From Lonicera japonica (lineage: Eukaryota > Streptophyta > Magnoliopsida > Dipsacales > Caprifoliaceae), in the NCBI GenBank assembly GCA_021464415.1, contig CM038465.1, positions 18,631,839 to 18,695,838 of the forward strand: a stretch of 64,000 nt of DNA, given 5' to 3'. Below, in pieces: positions 11,712 through 24,325 of this stretch (the stretch's first letter is position 1; each line of letters starts with the position of its first letter). Below the pieces are notes generated by a model. That model was not told where the DNA came from. It searched no databases and was given only the letters and a program-made list of their open reading frames with translations. Made by a program: the position numbers and the translations under genes.

Positions 11712-14700
11712 AACACACTAATAAAAGAAATTTACAACCATCTGTCCATCTCTCACTTCATTTTGCCCATTTTGATAATTAAGAGGCCTTTCTCTATCCC
11801 CTCATTTTCTCTTCCATTTTATGTGTTTATTGTTTGGATTTTCGTGTTGGGGGTGGTGGGTTTATGAGGATTGGGGGTGGATTCGAGGTGGAGCTGGTGG
11901 TTTAGTGTGGTGCCGCAATGGTGAGGGAGAGAGCAAAACGTAAGATATTATTTTATTTTTAAAAATCTAAAAAAAAAAAAAAAAGTAAAGAAGTGCTTGC
12001 CAGATCTGCATAGAGAGAAAAATTGGCTATGGAGAGCACGAGAGATGAGACGTGTTTGTTAAAAAAAAATGTGATTATGTTGATGAGACGTGTTTGTTAA
12101 ATGTTTTTAATTTTAATCTAGATATCTGTGTATATAAAAAAGAGTGTGTATATATATATATTGTGTGCTGAGTGTGTTGACAGTAAAAGTACAAGTTATC
12201 CTTTAATGTGAATTTTAATATATTTAATTATGTGTTGGAAAAATGAATATAAATACTAATTAGATACATCTTAAATATAAAATTAAAATTATATTATTTT
12301 GAATATATTTTCTTTGGCAAGTTTTTCGATCTCTTGGACTCTCTTTTCTTGTTTAATGTTTAGGCATTTTCTTTTTTTAAATATTTATTATTGTTAGGCT
12401 TTCTTTTTAATTTTTGAACATATATTATTTTGAAGAAAATAGTTCATTACTTATATACCGAACCAATAGAAATACAATAAGTGTACTAATTGGTTCAGTT
12501 CGGTTTTTGTCAGTTTTATACATCAAAAAACCCACAACAGTACCAACCTACTTCGGTTGTCCAATTTCTTAACCAAACCGAACCGCAAAGCTTAAAAGCC
12601 ACTCGGTTTGGACTAGTTCGTTTCAATTTTTTGCACATCCCTAGCCAATACCCTTATTATAATTTATCACTAAGAAAATTGATGAATAATTTCAAGGAAA
12701 ATGTCGGAGACATCATTGCATCATCATTCGAGATTTTTATTTTAAGACTCGACATTGAAGAAGAATTTTAATACCATATCTTTAAACCTGCTTATATGTA
12801 TGTCCATGTTCTTGATAGATCTATTTCGTATTTACATTGGAGATCGCTCTTTATCACACGTAATCTAATTTTATATTCTTATAACTATTATGTTTTGAAT
12901 GTGCAGTTCTCTAAAATTCGAGGAATGGAACAGATTGTGAACTAGAGATGGGGAAGACCAAGGAGCAATTAATCACATAAAACGTTTAGGCATCAGTCTC
13001 CTTCTCTTTAAACTATCTCTTTAAACTATCTGAATTTATCCACCATTTGTATAATAATAATAATAATGAATAAAAACTCTACTACAGATTGTGTACTTGA
13101 ACTATATTTTCTGCTTGGGTTAGTGATTTATTTTGACATCTGGATGTAATATATTTCTATGTGCAGACCATTTATGTAATTGATTGATTTATATTGAAGT
13201 CCGAGGTCAAGCAACTAATTCAGAACTCAATTAATATTGAATGAGTTGTATGTTTTGGCCCATTCTAAAATTTTTGGTTTGGGTATATGTGTGGGCTAAA
13301 ATTACTTTATTTTTTTGGCTTTTGCCTAGCATTATTTTTTGGGCCATATTTATCAAGAGGAAATAATAAGTAGAAGAGGAATTAGTCGTTATGAACCAGC
13401 TATTTGAATTTTGTCTATTTAGAATGTAAGGTGTAAGTGTGGGCTAAAATTATATATATAGTTTCTAAGATACGTAAAGGCATTTAGTAATAGTTAGGTG
13501 TATTGTGGCGAAGCCGGAAACCAAACCATACCGAGTCGAATCGATTCGCTAAAAACCGAATTGAATATATTTAGTTCGGATTTGGGGTGTGCCGGTGTAA
13601 ACTGAACTAAACCGAATCATTGCATATTTGATTCAAAAATAATATTATTTCACTATCTAAAATTTTATCTACAAGTTTTAATGAGAATCCAACTCTTTGA
13701 TCTATCATGAATATTGAAGTCACCTTATACATGTAAGTTAATATTTTTTTTGTCCAAAATAAATGGGTGCAAGTTAATATTTTTTTGAGCAAATTTTTAC
13801 AAAAATATATGAAAAGTGAATAAAACCGAACCGAAAATTAACCTAAAATTTTACTTGACCAAAACCGAAAACACCACTTGCGAGTTTACTAAGGGGCAAA
13901 GAGCAAAACAACTTAAAGGAGGTTTAATGTAATTTATCCTAATTTATACTCATCTCCAATAGCCTTTATTATTATTAGTAGTAGTTTTTAACTCGTACGA
14001 TGCACATGCATTTTAAAAAAATGTGAAGAAATTGAACTTATAATTTAAATATTAAATAACTAAAGTGTCAAAAATTGTAATAGCAGATACTGCAAAACAA
14101 TTTTATGATTGTATAAATGAAATAGAATTATAATGAAAGTCATTAAATAATGAGAAAGAAGTATGTGAAAAGTGCTTGAAATTTTTTTTTGTCCGAATTT
14201 CTAATTTGAGATGCAATTCAAATGGAATATTACAATATTTGTAGTAAAAAATCTCATTAAAAGAAGGGCAAAGATTTGGGCGTGTAACTTGGAGAAAAAT
14301 TGAAAAACAGAAAAGTTATAAAAAATTATACACAGTGAACAGTATCGTCTATAAAAAAATATAGATGATAAAAAAGGCGGTTTCTAGCCATGTAGGTGAG
14401 GAATTCATATACATTTGTTTATTATTTCATTTCCTAAACCTATTCATCACGAGCAAAATGATTCATTTTTGAACAGTATCATCTATAGAAAAAAAATTAG
14501 AAGCACAACGATGTTACTACAGTCGGTAAATAGGAAAACACCGGACTGAGTTGCGAATTAGGTCGCACTCTTTAAAAAGTTTTACGGGTTTGGAGGATTT
14601 TTTTTAAGCTCAGAAGGTAGACAACAATGGAGATATTTTGTTCGTATACTTTTTTGAGAAAGAAGACGAAAACTTTTAAAGAAGAGAGAAAAAAATCCTT

Positions 14701-17700
14701 CCATTGTGTTGAGGGAGCTATCCAAAACAACAGCAAAAGAGGCTGAGTCAAAAGCCTTTTAAATTTCAATTCTGAAATTAAAAAAATAATTTTATTTTTT
14801 AACAAATAAAATTTTCCAAGTGAATTTTGTCCAAAAAGATAGTATTTTACACGCCCAAAGCTCAAGGCCAGTGCGCGCATTTGGTGAACCACACCATCCA
14901 AGTCCTCCCAAATAGCTCAAGCCCTTAACCAAAATCCCCTTTATAAAAAACCCATGAAAGTTAGGACTTAGGAATACACACAAAATTCTTGCTTTGGTTT
15001 TCTTCTTCCATTTGTATTTTTTTCAAGTACATAATAGCTCCAACAGAAATCTTATGAAAATTAAATAAGCATTGAGTAGTTCAGTATTTTATACATTAAA
15101 GAGTATATATTATTACTATTTTTTTATTTTTAGTGCTTCTCAAATACTAGGAGAAAAATGGAGAAATTTGGGGATTTAATGGACAAGTTATGAATAAAAG
15201 AAGAATCGGGAAAACGGGAAATCGGGAAATTCTATGTTAACAAATAAAGAAGCGAGATTATAAACAAGAATGTGTTCAGCTTGATTGGCAGCAAGGTTCA
15301 ATTTCTTGCTCCAGCAATTATTAATGGTGTTTTTTTTTTTTTTTAAAGTCTCAAAGTATTTTTAACGGGGTACATAATGGTTGTGTAAAAATAGTCAATT
15401 TAGCATTGTATAAAATTTATACATTGTATAAAGTTTTTGTTGCTCCAATAGTTGTGTAAAATTCATGCTAACTAAGCTTTTGTACATAACGGTTGTGCAT
15501 TTTGTACATTCAATTTACAAAGTCAAGTAAGATTATTTCTTCACCCGCTCATTCTCTCTCCTTATTAACTCAATCTCTCCGCCCACTCATTCTCTCTCAT
15601 CATTTGTGGAATTTTGTATTTTTCATTTGACTGTTTTTTATTGAACCACTTTTTTTTACACAAAAATATTAATATTGATTATTGAAAAATAAGTAGATTT
15701 ATATAAATTTTTTGTATAAAATTCATTTATTATATAAAATTTATATAATAATTTTATACAGCGTTATTGGAGATACTGTGAGCAGACAAAGAGCATAGCA
15801 TAGCCCATGTTCAAAAAAGGCCCAGCTACCCCCGTGTCCTTGAAGTGGCCACCCAAATGCCCCATGTCCAACATTACATTCTAATGTGTGGGCCAAACCC
15901 ACTAAATTAATTAAAATACTCCAGCCAAGCAATTCCCCTATATTTCAAAAAAATAAAAGAAGGCCAACAGCCGCAGCAAATATCACCGTAGGGCGGCAGC
16001 TGCCGAGCACTTTTGTCTCTTCTCTTTTTTAATATATATTTTATTATTATTATTTTTTTTTTCATTCAAGATATTGAGATTTTGAAGACTTAATTTACTC
16101 ATTTAATGTTAAGTAATTTTATTTTAATTTTATTATTTTTTGTTTATTTAATTTTATTTATGTTAACGTAAATTTATATTAATGTTAGGATGATTATATT
16201 TAATTGATTTTATTATATGTGTCCCTGCTAATTTATTCAACCAATTTAATACTTTAATGTTAAGTAAAAATCTTCCTATTTGATGCCTATTTTAATTGAT
16301 AAAAATAAGTTGGATTCTCATTATATATAAATTTGGTTGTGAAAGAATTATAATTGAATTTTATAAATTAATTAAACTTGAATGATTTTATTTTTCGCAA
16401 ATAATAGAGTCGAGAGACCAAATTATTGCGAGACAATAGTAGGATTTACGCGCATGAATACTTAGAAAGATGATATTAAATATATGACTTCGAAACCTAG
16501 TAAATAAATTCATTATTTAGTTATCTTTCTTAATATTATTTAATTTAGTTCCATTACTTTAGTTTACTTTCTTTGCTTTGTTTTATTTAATTTGTATGAT
16601 TCCCATAAACTTTTTAACCAGATTATGAGTTAGTGAGAGATTAACAAGATAATTATAAAATATATTGTTTGAATCTCTGTTAGATCAACATTTCTTGCAC
16701 ACTATACTATCAATCAATTCGTGCGCTTAAGAATATAAAAATTTATCACAACAAGCTAGCATCTACTATCTTAATTACCACTTTTGAGTTAAACGGAAAT
16801 GTGTGAAAAACTTCAAATCTTAATGAAATTATCTAGTCCATTTGAGAGTGAAACCATTTACCATCTTAATTACCACTTTTGAGTTAAACGAAAATGTGTA
16901 AACAACTTCAAATCTTAATGGAATTATCTAATCCATTTTAGGATTTATATTTAATATACACTTATACTATTGCATGATGTTTTATCAGGTAAAGCATAAC
17001 CAATGATAGTCGATATATGATAACTTTAAGGAATAATTCAAACATTACAAAATATCAGACAAACAGAGAAACAACAATTGCAAATTTTGCCCATTCAAAA
17101 AGTCACATATGCATAATATATATAGTAACATATAAGATATGAGAAATGGAATCATACTACCGATCCAAGAAAACAAAATTTCTTACCCCCTTATTGGTTA
17201 TAAGTTTTAGATTGTTGAATGAGCAACGCTACACTCACCTACAAATCTTACTGCCAATTTTGACCGGGTGCATTAAATGGGTTGTCATTTACATTTCGTG
17301 GGAGGCATCTTGTAATGTGAGAATCGCTACGTAAATTAAAGACCACTATAGGTGAAAAATAAAATAAGTTTCAAAGTGAATATCCACCTAAATTATTTCC
17401 TATATCTCTATTAAAATAAAAGATGTAATTAATTGCGCTTGACGAGGTGACCTCATGGTAAAAAATAAGTCATTCAACTGTAAAAGCAATAACATTTTTA
17501 AGTTTTGTTCTTCACATTTTAGATTCGACCTAAACATGCATAAAAAACATGTCCATGACTAGTATATTACACCTTAACATCAGCCCCATTTTTTGAGATT
17601 CAATTGGAAACTTGAATCTTCCTAGTTGACACAGTTTTTGAACACAGAGTATAGTTGAAAACCAAGACTCAACAATGTTTTAAAAAGGCGGTAGGAGGGG

Positions 17701-17889
17701 TTTTGAGGCATTTTTTCTAAGCAAGGCGATGTGTAACCGTGTAGGACTCATATTTTTAATTTATGTTTTCATATAAGTGATGAAATTACAAAAATATAAT
17801 AAAACATAATCATCATAATAACAACTTCAGAAATATAATAAGAATTTCATAATCATCAACAAAATGGCATATTTACGTTACAATAGTCA
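11712..17889. other. AT-rich intergenic DNA without a supportable gene
   Basis: Open frames here are short, have no recognisable domains and look like chance. Two patches rich in the theme ACCGAACC/GGTTCGG (about 12450-12640 and 13500-13870) look like decayed repeat ends. A patch at about 15360-15500 repeats 'tacataa.ggttgtg' and 'attgtataaa'. 15940-16020 is relatively GC-rich with no reading frame of note. I found no tRNA or other RNA gene. Confidence 0.5.
16768..16942. repeat. Imperfect tandem duplication, 95-bp period
   Basis: The segment starting atcttaattaccactttt at 16768 returns at 16863 with a handful of substitutions and small indels. There are two copies, non-coding. Confidence 0.8.
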
Positions 17890-18109
17890 GGGCCAGTCCT
17901 ATTACTACACCAGTGGGGGGGTCTGGGCGACGTATGAAATAGACTACGTTGCCTAAGATTAACCTAGACGACGTACAGACATCACTTTGCCCTAAAAATT
18001 CTTACGCGTCGTAAGCATCACGGTAAGTCGCCCTAGAAAATCTTAGGCCACGTAGGTATATCCTCCGTCTCCCTAGATAATCTTAGGCAACATATTCAAA
18101 TACCCATGT
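17890..18109. mobile_element. Possible end of a DNA transposon with short sub-terminal repeats
   Basis: Begins near actacaccagt (17902) and then repeats short blocks of the type cttaggc/cctaga and acgtc/gacgt in both orientations up to the LTR fragment at 18110. Such clusters are typical next to CACTA-like termini, but the second end was not found. Confidence 0.3.
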
Positions 18110-21100
18110 TGTGACATCCCCGAATCCCTTTATGAGGTCTAGGCCTCTGGACCCAGTTAATCACGGTGTGCCGTACGCTACGGGCAGGTTTGAAATACAT
18201 GGCGTGAGATTGGTATAATTGAAAATATCATACAAGGACACATTTTTCAGAAAATTTCGGCTCGCGGAGTCCACATTTTCAACAAAACCAAACCTATAAA
18301 TATGAAAATAAAGTTTATCTAAAACTTTAACTCCACACCTTTAAGTCAAATAAAAATCAATAAACCAATCTAAAGCGATTCCTCCCAACGAGGTCTAAAT
18401 TTAATAAAAGGCATTTACAAATCATATGAATTGAAATGAATACAATTGAATAATACAAATAATACTAATGGTAATAAATACATATAATTCCTAAGTCACA
18501 AGTCGTCCTCGGACGACTACGACAGTTCATGGTCATTAGAGGCTCTAATCCATACTCGCATCGCCCCAAAGAAGTACTTGCAAAACTGTTGGAAAATGGG
18601 AGTGAGCCAAACACGGGCTCAGTGGAAACTATAAGGTTTATGTATACAAAATAAATTCTAAAACCATGCATGCAATGATACTTCATAATGAAAGTAATTT
18701 TGTTATGATCATGCATATATATATATACCATTTCTATACCCTTTATAGATATATATATATATACATATATGCAATGAAAACCATTTTTCATTCAATGCAT
18801 ACTAATTACTATCCCATCCCTGAAAACAAGAGAAAACAAGTATCCAAAAGTACTGCTAAGTTATACGTAATCGTAATAACTAAGATATATACATTTTCGA
18901 AGTATGATAAACCAAAATATGGAAGTATTTCCTATAAATAAAGGCATAAGAGAATTATAGTCGTAAAACAGACATAGCACTAATCTCGTTCAACATCTCA
19001 TCTCGTATCCAATATCTAACATTTAGGATTTTACTCTACAGTACATTGCGATTCGGATCTAAGCCCCCAAGGCTAGGATATGCAGCCCCAAGGCTGGGTC
19101 CCCCCGTGGACCACCTATATGGTGTAGGGTATGCCGCATCATGGGGTCCTCCTACGGACCATAAAGTATGCCACTCTGAAAGCAGGGTCTCTCTACACGG
19201 ACCAGGGTATATAGGCCAAGGCTAGGTTAACCCCATAGACCACTAGTGCCTTAAGAATCAAAACAATAATAGAGAAAGTATTCTTAAAAGAATAGACTGA
19301 TAAGAGGTACGTGTCACACACATACATACATATACGTATCGTATATATCTTAAGAGTATCTTTGTCTACCAAAGGCCCATCCGTACTTAAAATAACATGA
19401 TTTACGATAATAGTACATATCAGGTAAATTATAAATATCAATCAAAATATTACTTAAAATATGCATATATCTCATATACATAGAGATATCTTAAATCATA
19501 TAGTTAACTCTCGTCATATTTTATAAATATCAAATATTTATCCATAAGTTTGGTACGTAAGCCAAGTATGTGTATTCGGTATATACCTTTAAACCATATA
19601 TATATATATATCAAAACATATATCTTTTCACTCGTCTATATAGTAATATCATTGTTGTACTTAAGTCAGGATCGCCAAGTCCATCAACTAGTTGCTCAGT
19701 CAAGAAATTTATTCACTAGTTTCACCGATTGGGGAGTTTCACAATAATTTTCCAAATCGGCACCAAGCCAAGTATAATTCATAATTTTTTAATACTTAGA
19801 TTCAATATAAACTACCCTAATGGTTTTCCATACATTTGTCAATTTAAAAGTACATTATAAACCTGCTCGGCATAGTTACGGACTGGTGACTTTCCATCAA
19901 ATCTTATGAATTAATGACCTAGTAGCTTAAGTACATCATTGATATCATAGACATGAGTAATCAATAGCGAAACATACTTTAAACCCACTAACTTATTAAT
20001 ATATATGTATTTCCAATTTTTATCCGTTAGCGTATACGTTTCAATACTAACTCTATATACTTGTCAAGGTTTTACACCTCTCAAATATTTTTCATATAAT
20101 ATATAAGTATTATATATATAGCACTAAGTCCAAATGTCTCATAAGAATCCTCTTATCTAAGACATAATCGTATTTATATAGCCTTTTTAACGAAGTATAC
20201 GCGTACACGCGCCAATGGTTACTACTTAGGCTAGTAATACTCAACCCATAGCACATTCTTTTACAAATAACAATATATAACAGCAAAAATCATAGAGAAA
20301 TTAACAAATACATGTTTAGATATCAAACCAAGCCCCATGTATGCATTCAACAACAACTTATAAGAAAATCTTCATTTTTGCTTTGAAAATGAGAATTCAA
20401 CACATAATATTTAAAATCAAGCTTAGGTATTAGTGTTCCCACCTCTAATAAGCCGCTAATCAAAGCTTTTAAGTGCTGGATCAAGCCACCGAAGCCTTGA
20501 TGTCGAAATCCCCAATTTTAGCTATAAAAACCTAAAATGGTGGAATGATGTGGGGAAGAAGATGAAGATGGTGATGGAGGTTTGGTCTGGGTTGTGGAAC
20601 CCTAGAATATCCCTCTTCTAACTCTCTTACATCTATCTTTAAGGAGCTTAAAGCATGGGGCCAAAAATGGAGAAGAAAGAAGAAGAAGAATGAACAGATG
20701 TAAGAAGAAATGGGTACAAAAACCCGCTGTTGCACACCTGTCTGACTTTTCTACGATCAGAGGTCAACAAAAATCTGAAGCTCTGCATTTTTTATTTGGT
20801 TAAAACTTCACTTTTTGCAGCCCTAGTTANNNNNNNNNNNNNNNNNNNNNNNNNNNNNNNNNNNNNNNNNNNNNNNNNNNNNNNNNNNNNNNNNNNNNNN
20901 NNNNNNNNNNNNNNNNNNNNNNNNNNNNNTTGGGTGTTCTTGGTACCGTAAATGGCTAAAACTATCATTCGAACAATCCAATATATCAAGAAATGAAAGA
21001 TGAAGGGGAAGTTCCCACCTGAATAGCTAGAAGAACAGAGCTCAAGTGACCTAAGTGGCTCAAGAAACCAGCCAAAACAAGCATGCAAGACTAGAAATGA

Positions 21101-21870
21101 GACAAGAGCGCGAAGAACCCCCCAAATCTGAAGTTTCGATTTGATTCTCCAAGATTTGAGCTATGAATCACCAAAATTTCATTAAGAGTGACACACTCTC
21201 TCTCTAGAAATGTACAAAGCTCTCTCACCCTCGAGAATGAGCTGAAATGGAGAAGAAAGTGTCTTAAAAACGAGTCAATGCAGGTCAAAACGTTAAAAAC
21301 GAGGTTACAGAGTTACTACTAGTAATTTGGTCGTAACTCATTGCTCGGAACTCTGATGTGATGATCTTTATATCAACGGAAAGGTAATTCAAATCTCTAG
21401 AACTTTACTAAAGGATGTTTCACCAAATGTTGGACATATTAATACCATAATTTGATCAAAGTCAGCGCTGTGCCAAAATGCAACAGAAATCTGACAGTGC
21501 AGTTTCTTTTTTCCGGTTACTTAGAACTCAGTTTTGACCAACGAGGACCGCGAATTAGATTTCGGTCAAAACACAAAAGTTGTAGGGGGGAATAAGATGA
21601 AACTATAGGAGTTTACAGAGTGAAATATGAATAACTCATGAAGAAGTTATAAGTGTCCAAAGTTGATTGAAATCTAATCGATGCTCAAATATTCCGGGTT
21701 CGAAAAATATCACCGAAATACTCGTTTGAATTCCGATAGTGACCAAACTTTCCACAATAATCCTAAATATATAATAGGACACTATAGAGGTGATGAAGTC
21801 AAATTCGGATCTCTCAAAATAAGTAATCCGAAAGAAAGTGTTCCAGTATAATAGTAACAAGGCTTAGAGC
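18110..21870 (-). mobile_element. LTR fragment, first of an opposed pair (contains assembly gap)
   Basis: Starts TGTGACATCCCCGAAT and follows the same order of landmarks as the 2.6-kb LTRs at 32778 and 38966: the block GGGAGTGAGCC...GGGCTCAGTGG (about 18597), gttcccacct (20440), and the late 'acacaaaagttgtag' block (about 21580). No matching terminal ACA end is seen near 21870, so the outer end is lost. By comparison with the complete element at 32778, whose primer site shows minus-strand transcription, this copy is also minus-strand. Divergence from the other LTRs is large. Confidence 0.6.
20830..20929. other. Assembly gap of 100 N
   Basis: Exactly 100 N, a conventional placeholder for a gap of unknown size. 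Structure across 18110-22511 is therefore uncertain. Confidence 0.99.
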
Positions 21871-21879
21871 ATTAACTAA

Positions 21880-22511
21880 AAATAAAATACAATAGATGAT
21901 ACATGTTTTCATGCTACATTATTTATTATCCTTGGTTGGATATGGATTATAATTTTACGTAAATGGTTTACCGTATACTAATTTCCTTTGGGAGGAGATA
22001 TCATGTGTTGTGCATAGTATGTATCACTAGTTTCTATATATGGTTTTATAGTATTCTGGTATAGTACTATATATATGTATATGGTATACATATAAGGAGT
22101 AAATTGTATGCATCTCCTAATTTTCTATTATTTTTGATATTGCACGTGGTGTGTGTTTGACTAGTTGTATTTTTATAGAAAAACCTTTATAGTTTCTACT
22201 GAGCCCGTCTTTGGCTCACTCCCATTTTTCAAAACATTTTTGCAGGTACATTCTTTGGGTATTGGTAAAATAGAGGAGACCATGATATGCCGAATTTTTA
22301 AAAAAAATCTAAGATACACATTCGTATATTTATTTCATTTATTTATTTATTTATACTCATACCGCTTTATAAAATGAGTAATTTCTTGAAAAATATTTTT
22401 TTTAACTAATGATTAATTTGTAAAATTTTAATATCACCCGCCGTCAACGTACAGTATCCGTGACAAACCGATCCCGGTGGTGAAAACCTCTAAACGGGAT
22501 TTGGGGTGTCA
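21880..22511 (+). mobile_element. LTR fragment, second of an opposed pair
   Basis: The reverse complement begins TGACACCCCAAATCCCG and contains GGGAGTGAGCCAAAGACGGG, the same start-of-LTR landmarks as at 18110 but in the opposite orientation. Only about 630 bp remain. It is too different from the 18110 copy to be its partner LTR. Confidence 0.6.
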
Positions 22512-22519
22512 CATGTAGA

Positions 22520-23146
22520 GAGCCATTTAGTGTTTTAGATGAGTTGTATCATGATATTCGGATTATAGAATGTGAAATATATTGATAATTGTGTGTTTAC
22601 AAAGATTCGCAAATTAAGTGGGTATAAATATAATACAAAGTGAAATCTAACTCGAACTAATTGTGGTCGATAAACTTTAATGATTGGCCAAAAAAGGTAA
22701 TAGTTTAGGCAAGAAAATAAAAAGAAACTGATACAATCTAATATTTAAGAAAAGACTAAATTAATCAAATCTGCTATCCACGATATATTTAACCAAAGAT
22801 AATAAAACAATGCCATAACTAAAAATATATTTCATAGATCAATTTAATCTCTCCTAAAAATGACAATTTTGATTTCCAAGAACACCCCCCCTCCCCCCCA
22901 ACCCCAGCCCTTTTCAATCGACAGAGTTGTCAAACCAAAATCAAATTGCACCATTATAATATACTCATTTATTGAAAAATCTCTTCCCTTAAGTCGCTAG
23001 ATAAATGTTACATGTTATGCTTAAAATAAAAATCCAAGATGAGCGAAAGGTGGGAGCAACATCTAATCCAACACGTGCAAAGATGGAAAGAACATGTACC
23101 CAAAACAAATTTGATTGCGGGACAAAACGAGCTTACATACAAAACT
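22520..23146 (-). mobile_element. Possible copia-type 3' end remnant
   Basis: LTR-like AT-rich sequence (22520-22880) sharing gataattgtgtg.ttacaaa with the remnant at 5850. It is followed by a strong C-rich tract (22884-22910) that reads as a polypurine tract on the minus strand. No coding remains are seen. Confidence 0.35.
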
Positions 23147-23444
23147 CGTACATCGTAAGTCGTAACTATTGGCCAAGTATTCGTTGTTTCCACTTTAATT
23201 ATAGTTCATTAATTATGTAGTCTATACTTGGCCGGCTATTAGGCTTCATTGCTAGATCATCCCATTAAAGTATTACGTTGTGGTATTCTCTCATCTAACT
23301 ATTCCGTAGCTATAATTAAAGTTGAAACAATTATTACTTGGCCAATAGTTACGACTTATGGTGTAGGACCGGATAGCATAGTTGAGAGTGGAGCCACCAA
23401 AATGCAGACAATATCTTATTAGGGTCGGAGCTCGGGTCGTCACA
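23147..23444. mobile_element. Foldback (MITE-like) insertion in a TRIM LTR, truncated copy
   Basis: About 55-bp inverted ends (taagtcgtaactattggcc at 23155 and its complement near 23340) enclose a short unique core. The right-hand side runs into the end of a TRIM LTR finishing at 23444. The complete version is in the other arm at 51297-51655. Confidence 0.65.
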
Positions 23445-23949
23445 AATGGTATCAGAGCGGACCCCATAGAGTACGTTGTGTCGACGAGGGCGTCAATCCC
23501 TATGGTGGGGAGAATGTAATGTCGCACATCGAAATGTGGGGGAAAGTTTAAGTACCTTATATATGCACCTAAGGGATTTCCACTAGTAAGAGGCCTTTTG
23601 GGGGTTGGCATGGGGGCACCTGCCAAGAACAAAACAATATCTTGCTAGGGTCGGAGCCTGGGTTGTCACAAATGGTATCAGAGCGGACCCCACAGAGTAC
23701 GTTGTGCCGACGAAGGCGTCGGTCCGCATGGTGGGGAGGATGTAATGTCCCACATCGGAATGTGGGGAAAAGTTTAAGTACCTTATATGTGCACCCAAAG
23801 GGTTTCCACTAGTAAGAGGCCTTTTGGGGGTTGCCATGGGTGCACCTGCCAAGAACAAAACAGTGCAGGAAAGGGCAACATAGTTGGAGCTAGAGTGGAG
23901 CCACCCAAATCGGACAATATCTTGTTGGATCGGAGCCTGGGTTATCTCA
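23445..23949 (+). mobile_element. Tandem TRIM retrotransposons, left arm
   Basis: LTR-like units 23515-23670 (156 bp) and 23741-23949 (209 bp) follow an LTR end at 23444. They are separated by 70-bp internal pieces (23445-23514 and 23671-23740). Each internal piece begins with aaTGGTATCAGAGCGG, a primer-binding site for initiator-Met tRNA, and ends in the purine tract GTGGGGAGGA/GAA. The LTRs start TGTAATGTC and end GTCACA, or GTTATCTCA in the last. This is the minimal layout of TRIM elements joined in tandem by shared LTRs, and it has no coding capacity. Confidence 0.8.
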
Positions 23950-24325
23950 GATAATAACCGTTACTAAAATCAATTAAGGACCATTACTATAATTACGTCT
24001 ATAATGGATTTTAACCGTTACAAACGTCTCCAAGACCGTTGAAGATTTGATTTTTTGTCATGCTTTTAATCTGTTATTAAACTTAAAAGACTGTTACTAT
24101 GTTTTATTTAATTATAATTTAAATTCTTTCTAGTAATGCGCGAAAACTATTACTGTATACAATTACAGACAAATTTTATGGACCGTTACTAATTCCAATA
24201 ACGGATATTGATAGTTATTATCACCAATTATAAAAAAATATATATATATTTTTATATTTTCGCCCCAACCCTGCAACTATAATTAATTACCTAGCTAGTG
24301 AAAATCCCTCTCGGGGCAGCTAACT

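Noticed and set aside
14572..14983. Overlapping minus-strand frames at 14572-14983 as a gene
   Set aside because: AT-driven composition, no start context, no domain and no splice-supported extension.
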